Positions 1 through 11,156 of a stretch of DNA of 49,748 bases are shown piece by piece. Below the pieces are notes generated by a model that did not search any database, was not told the DNA's origin, and saw only the letters and a program-made list of their open reading frames with translations. The stretch comes from Parachlorella kessleri (Eukaryota; Chlorophyta; Trebouxiophyceae; Chlorellales; Chlorellaceae), in contig BBXU01002650.1 of the NCBI GenBank assembly GCA_001598975.1, positions 1 through 49,748 of the forward strand. The letters run 5' to 3'. Each line of letters begins with the position of its first letter. The first letter of the stretch is position 1. Made by a program: the position numbers and the translations under genes.

Positions 1-1322
1 TTGCAAGGAAACCTTGCTTTTGGGGTGTGGGGTTGTTGCGTAGGGGGAGTTGTCTCTATGAGCGTGGAAGCTGTAATTTGTTGGTTGTCGGGAAAGTAGG
101 CTGGTTCTGCAGGAAGACTTGACCAGGGTGCGGGTTATGTGATGACCGTGCTGTTCCTGGTCTTGTTGGGCCGCTTATGCAGCCTCGTCATACTTTTTGC
201 AAGTAGGTCAGTTTGAACCAAAAGCGGCTTCTTTCCCTTGTTCGCCCTTGCTTGCCGCATAGGACCTGGCTCAGTTGCTTAGTGCTTGTTATTGGGGGCA
301 TGCAGTGCGAACTGAGGAGGTTTAGGGGTGGACTGTGCTTGACTGGCGCAAGCAAACGTCGAGCTGCGGTTGTATAGGATGACCAGCAATTGGCTGCCTG
401 TCGTGCAGGAGCTTGCTGTGACTGCCATGGGTGACACCCAGTTTGTGCCTGACTACAACTGGCTGCGGCGCCGCACCTACTGGCTGCGCTATTAGTTACG
501 CAGCCCAGCAATAGGCCTCTCAATGTAGCTTGGGCAGGAGCCTTGTGTAAAGCTGCGTTAACATTTGTTTGCGGTCGAGCCACAGCTAACGCAGCGGCCG
601 GCTGGTGGTAGTGGGGGCATCCCCGCTAGCTGGGCTTCTCACCCAGCGTGTAGGGTGGACAGGGGTTAGCAAACTGCAGGGAAGCAACAGTAAGCCTCCA
701 TACAGAGCTGCTGCTGCACAGCTGTGTAGATGGCCGAGTTTGTGGGCCCCGGGCTGAGGTTAGTGTGCCATGGGGGAGGAGTGATATGGGGCCTGTGGTC
801 CTCTTGTGACACTGAAGGAGAGGTAGTAGGGCTGTGGGGGGCAGCCCACCAGTGACACTTGGGGGCGGGAGGTGCTAAGCAGTTGTGGTGTGGTGTGCAT
901 GTCCAGGGCCGGCTGAAGCTGGCAGGGGTGCCAGCCACAAGTGGACTAGCAAGTGCTACCTTTGGGTGCTGTTATTTTGGGTGGCGCGTACAGAAGGTGG
1001 AACAGTATTTGTAAACCCCCGATACACAGCTTATGTCAGGGCCGTGTTGGTCCTTGATAGATAGGACAAGCAGACAAGCGCGGTTTCTCTTCTTTCTAAG
1101 CCAAGCAAGAGTGGGTCAGCAATGCCGGCACACCCAGCGTAATCTCCGTTCCACCCCAGGAGCCATTGGCATGCTCATAACATGATCTGCATCGTGACAC
1201 CAGATGGTTACAAGCACGCATTCAGTCCCACCTTCATCACACAGCAACAACTGGTATGCAGGCATGCACATGACAAACGCAATCCTGCAAGGCATCATCT
1301 CAGGCAAGACACAATGCATTAC

Positions 1323-1380
1323 TGCATAGAACTCTGTCAGCTCAGTACACCCATACCTCCACTCTCCTCGCACTACCTGC
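1323..1380 (+). repeat. Dispersed short repeat, copy 1
   Basis: The segment starting TGCATAGAACTCTGTCAG and running through CCCATACCTCC to a GCACTACCTGC end is closely matched by plus-strand 18858-18915. A third, weaker relative may lie at about 1531-1580. No open frame or terminal structure accompanies it. Confidence 0.6.
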
Positions 1381-2043
1381 AACGCTAAATAAAGGCATCA
1401 GTTGGGTGAAGTATGTAACCTTCACGGCCAAACGAGAGCCAGAATCCTAGTCTGGAACACTTCCAATGAATGCACGCCGTGACACAGCATCTAGGCTTCC
1501 CCAGATGACGTTTACTCTAATACCAAACTAGCCCTATCAGCCCAGCTCAACGCTCACTCCCTGTTCGCACTACCTGCCACCCATGCTACTAATCCAAACT
1601 AGCCTCAGCAGCAATGAGAGTCAGCCATCCAGCTCGGCAGGCACATCGACCACATTCCACTGTTACCCTGGGCCCGGCTTAGTCACCACCTGTTATGGGA
1701 GGGGAGCAGGGGTGGGGCACCACGGCAGGGGAGGGAAAAGGGGGAAGGGCGCTAGGGTATCAAGCAACAAGGGGAGAAGGAAGGGGAACACCTCACGCCA
1801 GAGGGGCTCCAACGCCACCCGTCAACAGCACGTGGTTACCGGCACGGCTCTGCAAGGGGCGGGGATGCACAGCACACATAGCGCACAAAAGCACAACAAC
1901 AACGTCAGCACGCTCGGCACAACGACCAGCACAGGACGCATGCAAGCTGGGACTCGCGCTCGCGTCCTGACTGCTGCTGGCGGTCCCACAGCGCCCGCCC
2001 AGCCTTCACACCTGGCGGGCTGTCCAAGCCTACCCGCACATCT

Positions 2044-2150
2044 GGGAAGGGGGAGGGGGGGGGGGGTAGGGAGGGAGTGGGAGGGGAGGGAGGGGTTCAA
2101 GGAGGGAGAGGGATGGGAAGGGAAGGGAAAGCCAGGAGTGGAAGGGGGCA
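2044..2150 (+). repeat. G-rich polypurine tract with a poly-G run
   Basis: The plus strand is almost pure G/A for about 100 bases. It has one run of about 12 G near 2052-2064 and many runs of three to five G after it. Such spacing is compatible with G-quadruplex or triplex formation. It lies about 180-280 bases past the stop of the minus-strand U2AF65-like gene. Confidence 0.75.
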
Positions 2151-2323
2151 GCAAGGGGATAGTCCCAGTACTTCTTCTCCACAGCCGCATCTTCAATACC
2201 TCCTCCCAGCTTCTAAAAACTTGCACTTGTCATCGCGCCACGCCACGCAAGGCCCGGCGCTCGCCAACAGACCAAGCCCGGCTCCCACCCCGCCCCAGCA
2301 ACGTCTCAAAGTCTCCGCCGCGC

Positions 2324-4903
2324 TCACGGCCAGCCAGCTCCACCCCCCGCCGAAGGCAGCGACGGCCCGCTGGGGGCAGCACCGGCGGCGGTGCCCGCGA
2401 TTGACGGGATAGGCGGCAGCGCGGATGCCGCGGTGCCCGTGGCGGTGGTAGTCGCGGCGCTGGTAGCTGCCAGTGAGCCGGGCGGCATGCCCGTGGCGGT
2501 GGCAACCGCTGCGCCTGCCATGGCGTTCGTCTGCTGCTGCGCGAGGAGCGCGGCGAGGGCAGCTGCACCGAGAGGCTGAGGGTCGGGTGGGGCCTGCACA
2601 GGCAGCAAGCTCCTTGTCCCAGTCGCAAGTATATGCTGTGACACACCAGTAGCTAACGCCTGCCTCGCGGATTGTCCGTCGTACTCAATGCGGGGAGCAC
2701 AGCAGAACCCCTGCCATTCCCTCCAGCTTTGCACCATGCAACAGGCAAGCCAAGTCGCAGCTGCGCGTACATGCCTGAACAGACCCATATCCAAGCAGAG
2801 CACCTCCCAACCATTACTCCATCCCCACCCAGAGCAGAGCTGAACCCTTGTTCTGCCTCACTCACCCCGTAGGGCGGGTTGTAGTCCTTGGGCCGCTTGA
2901 TTTTCAGCGCAACCCCCATGTAGGGGATTCCATCCAGGGCCAGCCCACAGGTCGCGTCCATGATGTCCGCAAACTCGATGAAGGCAAAGCCCCGCTCGGG
3001 GGTAACCTGCAGGAACAGAAGCACACCTGGAACATGATGCAGATGCGTACAGCAATCGGGGCGCTCAGCGCTGCCCCGCAGTGTCTACAAACTCAGTGTT
3101 AACACGACCACTTCTGGTGGCCATTGGAGTGGAGGCGTGGAATGAGAGTTATCACCACGCACAGCCCAGCAAGCAACAAACCAAACACACGCACATCAAG
3201 CACACTCGTACCGTGCACTGGATGATGGGCATCTTGCCAGTGGACCGGCAGAGCCCCAGCGCCACCAGCGCCTGGTTAAGGAAGGTTTGCAGCTGGTAGT
3301 CATAGCAGGGCGTGGGCAGGCTGCCCACATACAGCCGCCGGGCGGGGCGCGTGGCCTGGCTCAGGCCGGCTGCCTGCAGCGCACATTGGGCAGGGAAGGA
3401 GGGGTATTAGGCGACTGAGGACAGGCAGTGCAAAGACAGGATGCCCACACAACGCCGCCGGGCAGGACGGAGGGCCTGGCTCAGGCCTGCTCCCCGCATC
3501 GCGATAGGAAGGCCTCGCAGAGGAAAGGGGCACGTCCGTAGGCAAGGCCAAGGGACTGCACACCGTGCATCGAAGCCAAGATGGGCGGCGACAGACCCCA
3601 GCTAACCTGCTGCAACAACACAGCCAGCACACCAGTTTGCTTGGGACACCCGCGCCCCCACCTGGGTGCCGCCGCTGAGGTTGGGGATGAGGTAAGGGTT
3701 AGTCAGCAGCGGGTTGAGTCCGCCCGGCAGCGACGACAGCCCTCCCAGCCCGCCCGCCAGGCCCGCGCCTACCAGCCCGGTACCAGGCAGCGTCGGCACA
3801 GTCAGCCCGGGGGTGGTGCCCGTGGCCAAAGAGGTGGTAGTCGTCAGCGGCGCAGGGCGGACGTAGGGAAGGGGTTCGCGCGAGCGGCTGCGGCTGGGGC
3901 TGCCGCGGCGGGGCGGAGAGCGGCGGCGCGGGGAATAGTCGCGGCGGTAGCGGCCCTTGGACCTTGACCGTGACCTGCAGGAGGTACGGTGAGCAGGTGG
4001 GTACCACAGAGGCTACAAAATGGCAGGCGGTGTGGTGAAGGAAGAGCCTATGGGCCTAGGGTATCAAGCACGAGAGTGGCACGGCTTGTGTGCAGGTTGA
4101 GAGCCGCTGCCTTTATGTTACGGTGCTCACTCCAACCCAGCCAAACCACGGGAGCTGAAGGCCTCACAATCTTCTCCTCACCCGCATCGAATAAGCACAA
4201 GGGCGCCCCATGCAGGGTCTCTCCCCAGCCCCATACCAGCTTTGTAACTGACTGCGCACCTGCGGTCCCTTCTTCGGTCCTTGCTGCGTTCCCTGCGCCG
4301 GCGCCGCGAGTCGGAGCGCGAGCGGCGGTGGTCTCTGCCTGAGCGCCGCTCCCTGCTGCGCTCCCGCACGCGGCGGCTGTCAGACCTGCAGGCCCACGCA
4401 GATACTACTAGACAGTCAGCCGGAATCGCGAGCGCTCACGCCAACCGCATTTCTGTTGGGTACCATGTGGCAGAGGGAAGTGGCACAGCAGACTGGCGGC
4501 TGACCCGCAATCTGTTCATTTACTATCGCATAAAACCCCTAACCCTTGTACTGATGTAGCAGGTCAATATCTGGGGCATAGCCTGGCCCCTGATCAACAC
4601 CGACCTGCTCCTCTCCCGGTGAGCCTTCCTGCTCCTGCTCCTAGACCTCTCTCGCCGCCTGTCCCTGCTGGGCTCCTCATCCTTGGTCCCGTTTTCCTGC
4701 CCTTTTTCGTCCTCCCTCGCTTTCACAGCCTCGTCCTCCTTTTGAGGCTCTGCTGCGCCCCGTGGACCCGCATCCCCGGTAAGCTCGTCAAGCTCGGCAG
4801 CAGGAGAGTTTTCGCCGTTCTGCTGGGGATCCGTACCGCTTGTGGGATCCTTTGGTGATACAGCCGGGGCGCCTGCCTCAACTGGTTCAGAGCCGTCAGC
4901 CAT
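2324..4903 (-). CDS. U2AF65: U2AF65-like splicing factor with RS domain and only RRM1
   Basis: U2AF large subunit binds the 3' splice-site polypyrimidine tract in the nucleus. I join six exons: 4903-4605, 4385-4260, 3974-3662, 3373-3212, 3006-2866, 2593-2324 (about 436 aa, phases consistent). The N-terminus is acidic and Gln/Glu-rich. Residues about 80-170 are an Arg/Ser region (RERSRSRSRK, SRERRSGRDHRRSRSDS). A Pro/Leu/Gly linker leads to RRM1, with RNP2-like RRLYVGSLP and RNP1-like RGFAFIEF, then GIPYMGVALKIKRPKDYNPP, the typical end of U2AF65 RRM1. The last exon is Ala-rich low complexity and ends in TGA. RRM2 and the C-terminal UHM of the family are not visible downstream. So this is either a short U2AF65 paralogue or a gene truncated at its 3' end. 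Divergent from the EF-hand gene. Confidence 0.8.
3436..3500 (-). repeat. Decayed duplicate of the RRM1 exon start inside the preceding intron
   Basis: About 65 bases in the U2AF65-like intron resemble the first part of the RRM1 exon at about 3317-3382. Read on the minus strand the relic gives AGLSQALRPARRRCVGIL, against AGLSQATRPARRLYVGSL in the real exon. The RNP2 Tyr is lost, and the copy then runs into unrelated sequence. Confidence 0.7.
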
Positions 4904-5184
4904 GACTGGGTCTTAACCAGGTTAGCGACTGAGGCCTCCCCTCTCCACTAGATAGGTTCTGAATTGCTAACTTGAAACATCATGAAACATCACCTCCGGG
5001 TGAGCCTTGCCTTGCCTCCCGCCATGATTCGTCATGATGAAGACAAACTCCTTTCACGACAGCCTGGTCGAAGGATTGGAGCAAACTTTCCTTTTTCTTC
5101 ATAGAAGTTGCCTCACCTGATCGTTGGCTATCTACGAGACCGCGACGGCCCTACTGATCAGCACGCCTCCAGAGGTACCAGCCC
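4904..5184. promoter_or_regulatory. Bidirectional promoter region (U2AF65-like / EF-hand gene)
   Basis: The two start codons are 281 bases apart and point away from each other. Both promoters and both 5' UTRs must fit here or overlap the neighbours. I see no clear TATA box or other named element. Confidence 0.55.
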
Positions 5185-6337
5185 ATGGCGTCACCTGGGC
5201 CGCAGCTCAACTCCACCCTGCAGCGCTCCATACGTGAAGAGTTCGACCGGCTCTGCAGCAAGGACCGCAAGCACCTGGTCCTTCAGGAGTTACTGAAGCT
5301 GCGGTTCGCGCAGGTGCCCATAGCCAACCTTGCCGTCCTGTGGGTGCTGGACAGGTGGGTGCTACACTTTCTACTTCTATACATTCGGACTGCTTGCCCA
5401 ACTTAAGCTAGGTACAACTGTGTTTTGCTACCTCAAGCGCTGCTCACAGAACCATATGTATCCAAGCTGGCGCCTGGTCAAACCCCTGCAGGGACCACGA
5501 CGGCAGGGTGACAATGGATGACTTGTTCAGCCTAGCAGAGCTCTGCCTGCAGCGGTCCAAGCTGTACCAAAACTTTGAGTTCCAGGCACAGATGCGCGGC
5601 TACTGTACGTTGCTTTTGTGGCAGGCGATGTGTGCACCCAACGGGCAGCAAGCATTTGTGCAGTGGTGAGTTGTTTAGAAGCATGCTAATCCCAACGGTT
5701 TTAAAAAAAACCGGCCCATACCAACACGGCGCTTGCCTGCTACAAGTACCAACAGGCATGTCTAGCACAGTGGATACCTGGCCTTCCTTCCTGCAGGATT
5801 TGTTCATTGCTCTTGGAAGGCGACGGTGCCAAGCGCTTCCGGCGGTATGGGCAGCATGCCAGCTATGTGAATATTGACATAGTGGAGGCGCTGCACCATT
5901 TGCTACGGCTGCAGGTAAGGCAGGCTCAGTTGTGCACTTTCACGACTGAACCGCTCCTAGTCTGGTGCTTGAGCCCGGCTTCCCGGGGAAGTCCGAATTG
6001 TAGAGCACCATATGTAGTCTAAAAGCTGGTAGCAGGAATATCGAGGCTGGATGAAGGATGAGCCCTAGAACGTAGACACCAAGAAGGTTTCATCATCAAA
6101 GCAGACTATGGCTTCCCTCTGCAGGAAACCAACGGCCTTGATTTCCAGTCCTTTGTGGACTTGTTGCAGCGGGCAGGCGAAGAGAAGCAGCTTATGGACT
6201 TGAGTGATGAGGAGATGGACGATTGGGTGCCGCTGGAGGTGCTGCAGGACTTTTTGGGCAGCATGTTTGGCGGCATGTCGCGGCTCATGAATGACATATG
6301 GCCGGCGTCTGAGATGACAAGCCTTGGTGAACTCTGA
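5185..6337 (+). CDS. Single EF-hand calcium-binding protein
   Basis: Four exons, 5185-5354, 5492-5665, 5797-5914 and 6125-6337, give 224 aa with all phases agreeing. Joining exons 1 and 2 rebuilds a near-canonical EF-hand loop, DRDHDGRVTMDD (residues 56-67). It has Asp at loop positions 1, 3 and 5, Gly at 6 and Val at 8, but Asp instead of the usual Glu at 12, so binding may be weaker or Mg-selective. The intron therefore splits the loop after its first codon. The rest is helical, with a weak second hand-like segment (ETNGLDFQSFVDLLQ) and an acidic stretch (LSDEEMDDW) near residues 160-190. No signal peptide or membrane segment is visible, so it is probably cytosolic. It recalls calcineurin-B-like or other divergent EF-hand proteins, but I cannot name the subfamily. 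Shares a short divergent promoter with the U2AF65-like gene. Confidence 0.75.
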
Positions 6338-6678
6338 TGGGAACCATGTGGCTCCGGCCACATTTTGTGCTATAAGTCTCAGCGCTCACATTGTGACTGC
6401 TTCATTAATTATTTCATATTGACAAAACTCTGCTCTTTCGTGCTCCTGCTCCACCTTCTACATGCTTCATTTGTTACATCTTCCAGCTGTTCTGTGCCAT
6501 GCACACATGGGTGCTGCGCTTCAACCAAGCCATTTTGCAGAACACGATTCCCGGTGTGGCCTTTATTTGTACTTTTGCGTGCCTCTGCAAGCTTGTACTG
6601 CATCACCACCCACCCAGCTGCTACAATAAAACAACAATACAATGCTTCGTGCGTGTGGCAAACATACACGGCCCCAAG
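6338..6678. other. Convergent 3' intergenic region
   Basis: The EF-hand gene and the cyclase-like gene end tail to tail, 341 bases apart. The minus strand carries TGTAA (plus TTACA at 6474-6478), a likely poly(A) signal for the cyclase-like gene about 200 bases past its stop. An AATAAA lies on the plus strand near 6625. The two 3' UTRs may overlap. Confidence 0.5.
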
Positions 6679-9600
6679 CTAGGAGCCACCTCCATGGTAG
6701 TCCGCCCCGGCCCCATACTTCCAGTTGTCCAGCGTTCTGTGGATGCGGTACCGCTGCTTTGGTGGCAGCCTCTCCACCCACCCCGTGCCCACGCCCTCTG
6801 CCAGCCTGTCTAGGGCTGTGTAGAGCCCCAGGGCAAGAAAGTGCAGGGTCCACTCAAGGACAGGGGAGATGCCAACGTGACCCAGGATGCGAGGGACAAA
6901 GGGTAAATCGCTGCTAAGCTGGCGAAGCATGGTCTGGCCCAAGCCGCGAAACTGGATGACATCCTGCAGGAAGGGCTTGAGGGTGCCCTCCCCCATCTGG
7001 GACATGGCCTGCAGCAAGAAGACAGCTAATAACCAGTAAGTGGTGGCGGTAAAGCAGGTCGGCCACGGCCAGGAGGTACACAAAGCACCAAGTGGTCACA
7101 ATCCTTCCTTTCCGGTGCAGATCTGGCAGGTCAGTAACCTCCATCAAGGTTACCGACTCCTTGCAGTAACTCCAAAATAAAAAGCAAGAGCAAGCTTCGG
7201 ACCTGGAAATTGCCGCCCAGCAGCTTGTTGATGAAGTCGACATCATAATTGCGTGCGGTAGCTGGAATGCTCATTGCCCGCTGCAGCATCCAGGCTCCGC
7301 TGAGGGCAGGGTTGTAAGAGTTGATCAGTGCCAAGCTGTTCCTGCAGAGCTCAGACAGAAGGATAGGGCGACATCCATATTCAAATCCAAGGCTTTGGCC
7401 TTGACAATTAAGTTGAAGTGGAAAGATTTGGCATGGACTGGTGTGCAGGCAGTCATGCCGCGAGGACCCCAAAAATTTTGTATGTTTCACAGATGCTGCA
7501 TGAGAAACTAGTACTAGGTGTGCACTGCATGCAGCACTGTGTTCTTGGCTTGCCTGTCCAGCACGTCCGCCTCAACCGCTTCCTTCACAGCGCACGTCAG
7601 GCGGCGGAGGTGCCTTGTGAGCGCCCCAAAGCCGCCAAAGCTCAGCGGCGATTGGATGCCACTTGCATCCCCCACCTGCAGTACCCTGTAATCAGCAGTA
7701 TTGCTGCTTTAAATAGGCGCTCTAGTTGCAGATACACGGCAACCATGACTTACTTTGTATCGGACATTGTTCCTGCAGTTCCTAGTGACAAGGAGAGGGT
7801 GCGCGATACTCACCTATCAAAGGCTGGTCTGAGGGGGCTCTCTTTGTGTGTGGGGAAGCAACCGAAGAGAACCCGCAGAATTTCAAGCTGGTCCAGCTCC
7901 ACACCCTGCACATAGGAAGTGCAATCGTGGTTGCTCCTATTCTATTGTTATGTGCTAGGTGGGTACGTATCCCCTACTGAAACAGCAGCAACAAGAAGCA
8001 CGCCGACGCCACTGTTAAGGTACCCTCAGCGATGCATGTAACACTGGCCTTGCCTTCCAGGCCTGCTCTTGTCCAGCTGCATCTTGTCCCAGACCAGCAA
8101 GCAACTGATCACGAGAAAAATAGGCTATGTACTTGACGTGCCACCTGGCACCAACTCTTGACACTTTCAAACTCATGTTGTTTCTCAAATCCTTGCTGCA
8201 TACCTGGTACTGTGGCATCAGTCGCCAGTAGTCCTCAAGCAGCGCTTCTAGTGAAGGGCGATCAGGGTGGGCGTCTAGGTAGGAGAACATGTACGTGGTC
8301 CTGTCATGGGGGCCGCTGCCTGCCGGGAAAGCCTCCCAGAAGTACTGCAGATGTGTGGGCCGGGCTACACTACCCAGACTGCTCCCAGTGTTGCTAGGAC
8401 TGCTGCTGGTGGGGCTGCTTGTGCCGCTGCTGCTGTTGCTGTTGCTGTCCCTGTTGCTGCTGCCGGGGCTTTGCTGAGAGCTTGGCGGCTGGCTATTTTG
8501 CTTGTCAATTTGGCTGGGGCTGAAGGTGTATATGATGTCCCCTGCATCAACATGTGCCAACCCTGTCAGTGCAGTTCGCCTCTATCTCAGGACTGTTCGC
8601 TTTGTCTGCCACCATTAACATAGATAACATACAAATTATCTCACGACCCCGCACACACAGGTCATGAGCTTGGGAGCCTGCTGCCTGAGACTTCATGGCC
8701 TTGGAGCATGTCCGACATTGTCTGCTTGCCTACACAAGTGTCTGGCAGTACCGCCGGATGGTTCCATGGGCACCCACCTCCCACCTTCATTCCATGGCCC
8801 TGTCATACGCTGGGTGTCAGCCACAGCCCCTCCCAGCACATTACTCACCTGTGGTGTTCTCTGGAAATCCCCTGGCGCATGTGCCCACCACCAGGCACAC
8901 CCCATCCGGCTTCTGCCCAAACCGGACCTGCCGCACGATGGGGCTGGCATGGCCCATGCAATCCAACACCAGCTTGGCTGTCACTGTGCTTCTACTGCTC
9001 CCAAGGCTGCTGCCACTGTCACTGCCACCGCCGTTGTGGCCACCATTGCTGCTGCTGCTGCTGCTGCTGGCGCCACCCTTACTGCTGCTACCCGTCCCCA
9101 AGGTGCCAATGCTTAGGCGCACGCCATTGGGTGCCACAACAATACCAGTCAGGGGTGCGCTCTCGAGGATCCTCCCACCAAGCCCTTCAAACCGCTGCCG
9201 GGTCTGCAAATTTGTATATACAATATACAGCGTGGAAAAAAAAACCATATATCAGCTTTCACCAGAGGCCTGCCGTCTCCGAGTACATGCTGCTTCCCTC
9301 GCAAGTCTAGCCCCTGCAACCTTGTCCATGCATGTAGACGGCTGCAGGGCAGCTCAATAACCATTGGAGCTACGCCTCCCTGTATCGCTGCCGATGTGGT
9401 GGCACGACAGGTTCCAAGCATGCGCAGGCTTGTTGGGCCAGCTCACTGTACCTCCAGTTACCTTGTCTACCAGCCGGTCGGGCCGCACCCCCAGATTCAG
9501 CACATCCCGTGTCCACACATCTGGGCTGCCGTGGAACCCAGCCCTGACAGGGTTGAACTCTGATGAGATGCAGGCCTCAACCTCCTCCTGGGTGAGCACA

Positions 9601-10736
9601 CCCAGGTCCACCTACCAAGCAAGGGTAGAAATAGGGAAGGCGAAAGGGGAGCTGTTACACTTAGAAGCGCCCACTGGAGGATGGAAGCCTAATATAGTGG
9701 AAGGGGAAGTCAGCACCCCGCTAGTATACCTCCATTGGTCCACATCATCTACACAAAATGTCGTGGGAGGTCCCGAAAGGAACATTACAAGGGGAGTCAC
9801 AAGGCAGGGTTCAAGCCAAAGAGGCAGGCAGGCTGAGGTGCAGCCCATGCAAGTCAACCGAAGCTGCCGGAGCAGCTGCAGGCGGCAGGGTACTGAGCCA
9901 ATCACCAACACCCGCTAGCTACGAGTAAGCCCTGCCTGACCTTGCAGCACCATACCCCTCACCAGCTCTCTCAGCTCGCTGCGAGCGATGTTCCACTCCT
10001 GCTCCCGCCCCCTCACAAGCCCCCTCTCCACCACCGCCACCCTGAGGCCTGCCAGCTGGAGCGCACAGGCCAGGAAGATGCCCAGGGTGCCCCCACACAC
10101 CAGGACATCGTACTGCGGCGCTCCTGGCAGCTTCTCCCCTGTTGTTTTCACAAACTCTGGCTTGGAACCGTAAGCCTGCGGGGTATCAGGGGTCGGTGAA
10201 GAGTGAACGGAGTTTGCTGCAGCTGCTCACGCTGCATGAGCACAAAAGGACCCTGGCTGGGAGCCGTATCAGTATGTGATCATCTCCCTGGCAGGTCAGC
10301 TGACAGAAATACCTTGCCTTGCGAGTGCGCAGGTCCAGCCAGGCTGCGTCGGCGCGCTTCAGTGCTTCATAGGAGGTGGCTCCGCCAGCTCCACCAGCTG
10401 CACTGGCAGCTACTGGGGTTCTTAGTGTTATACAGCCTGGTGTGCCTTCCCAGGAACTTGTCAGGTGCCGTCATCCCACAAAGCGCGGCACCTGGTGCAG
10501 GCTGCCCTCGCAACATGTCTGGCCATGACGTTGGCAAGGCTGGGACTACCTTGGGTGCTCTTGGTCCCAGCGCCTTCTAGCTTCTTGAAGATGCGAGCAG
10601 TCAGCGTCTCTTCTGATTCTACAACGCCAGGCGCGAGAGCTTGCACTAACAACGATGTTCGTCTTTGTTTAGGCGGGGCTTGGGTCCTGCAACCAGCCCA
10701 AGGCCTTCCGATGGCCTTGCAGCAGATTGCAGTCAT
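6679..10736 (-). CDS. Chloroplast lycopene beta/epsilon cyclase-like FAD oxidoreductase
   Basis: Ten exons: 10736-10550, 10412-10318, 10175-9963, 9611-9462, 9203-8849, 8541-8204, 7905-7814, 7685-7554, 7341-7203, 7008-6679 (about 676 aa). An in-frame ATG at 10790 would add 18 aa. The first about 45 residues are basic and Ser/Ala-rich with few acids, like a transit peptide. A Rossmann FAD fold follows (YDVLVCGGTLGIFLA, then VAVVERG, about residues 115-145). Later blocks are QYFWEAFPAGSGPHDRTTYM and GDASGIQSPLSFGGFG. These match a plant plastid family annotated as lycopene beta/epsilon cyclase protein (for example Arabidopsis At2g32640), not the true cyclases, so substrate and reaction are unknown. 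Two Ser/Gly/Asn-rich inserts in exons 5 and 6 lengthen it. Introns 2 and 8 need GC donors (GCAAGG and GCAAGC) to keep frame. Confidence 0.85.
8392..8490 (-). repeat. Trinucleotide-rich low-complexity coding insert
   Basis: Within exon 6 of the cyclase-like gene, CTG/TTG-type triplets on the plus strand encode a Ser/Asn/Gly/Thr-rich stretch on the minus strand (NRDSNSNSSSGTSS). Plant relatives have only a short loop here, just before QYFWEAFPAGSG. Probably a disordered surface loop. Confidence 0.65.
9040..9075 (-). repeat. (CTG)n microsatellite encoding poly-Ser in exon 5
   Basis: A run of about eight GCT/CTG triplets on the plus strand reads AGC on the minus strand and encodes a poly-Ser run flanked by Gly-rich sequence (KGGASSSSSSSNGG) in the cyclase-like protein. 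Such runs change length easily, so allele variation is expected. Confidence 0.75.
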
Positions 10737-11156
10737 CCTGACTTCAAGCTTACCGCTTGACTTAGGCCGTGATCTGGTCTCAGTTCCCATCCTTGCGCCC
10801 TCTGTCTACGCAGCAGGCAGGGCAGAGAATGCAAGACTGAGCGGCCTGCCCCATCGCGTAGCATTCCCTCGTTTCATGCCTTATGCGGACATGGGTTTGA
10901 TCTATCAGCTAGCTGCACGATCAGGCTTGTGCCGAGCTCTCCGGTTGCAGGACCTTGCAGCAGCAACCGTCTCAATACCTGTACAGCTCACAAGCTTAAG
11001 GTCATATTCTACCCTTAATAACCATGAAGAGGAGGTATGCTGAGCATGTTGGGTGCAGTCAAACCTTGACAGCGTGCTTTAGGACTCGGGGTCTTGAGGT
11101 TCCGAGGGACGTTAGAAAGAGTGGAGGCAGGGTGCTGTGGACACCCGTCAGGAGCT
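10737..11156. promoter_or_regulatory. Bidirectional promoter region (cyclase-like / embryogenesis-like)
   Basis: Start codons of the divergent pair lie about 420 bases apart, or 366 if the cyclase-like protein starts at 10790. No known element was recognised. Confidence 0.5.

Larger units (their letters stand above)
1..2323. other. Intergenic / 3' flank without a supported gene
   Basis: I see no coding exon here on either strand. Open frames exist, but they are compositionally biased and match no family I know. The stretch lies downstream of the minus-strand U2AF65-like gene, so part of it may be 3' UTR. It holds a copy of a short dispersed repeat (about 1323-1380), a G-rich polypurine tract (about 2040-2150), and one minus-sense TGTAA (plus TTACA at 1208-1212), the usual green-algal poly(A) signal. 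That last site is more than 1 kb from the stop, so its assignment is weak. Confidence 0.6.

Noticed and set aside
1583..2412. Plus-strand open frames of 273 and 111 codons in the G-rich region
   Set aside because: Composition is dominated by Gly/Arg from polypurine sequence, and they overlap the true minus-strand last exon of the U2AF65-like gene.
7131..7490. A separate minus-strand gene starting at 7490
   Set aside because: The frame reads from intron sequence into exon 9 of the cyclase-like gene (NSLALINSYNPALSGAW), so it is part of that gene.
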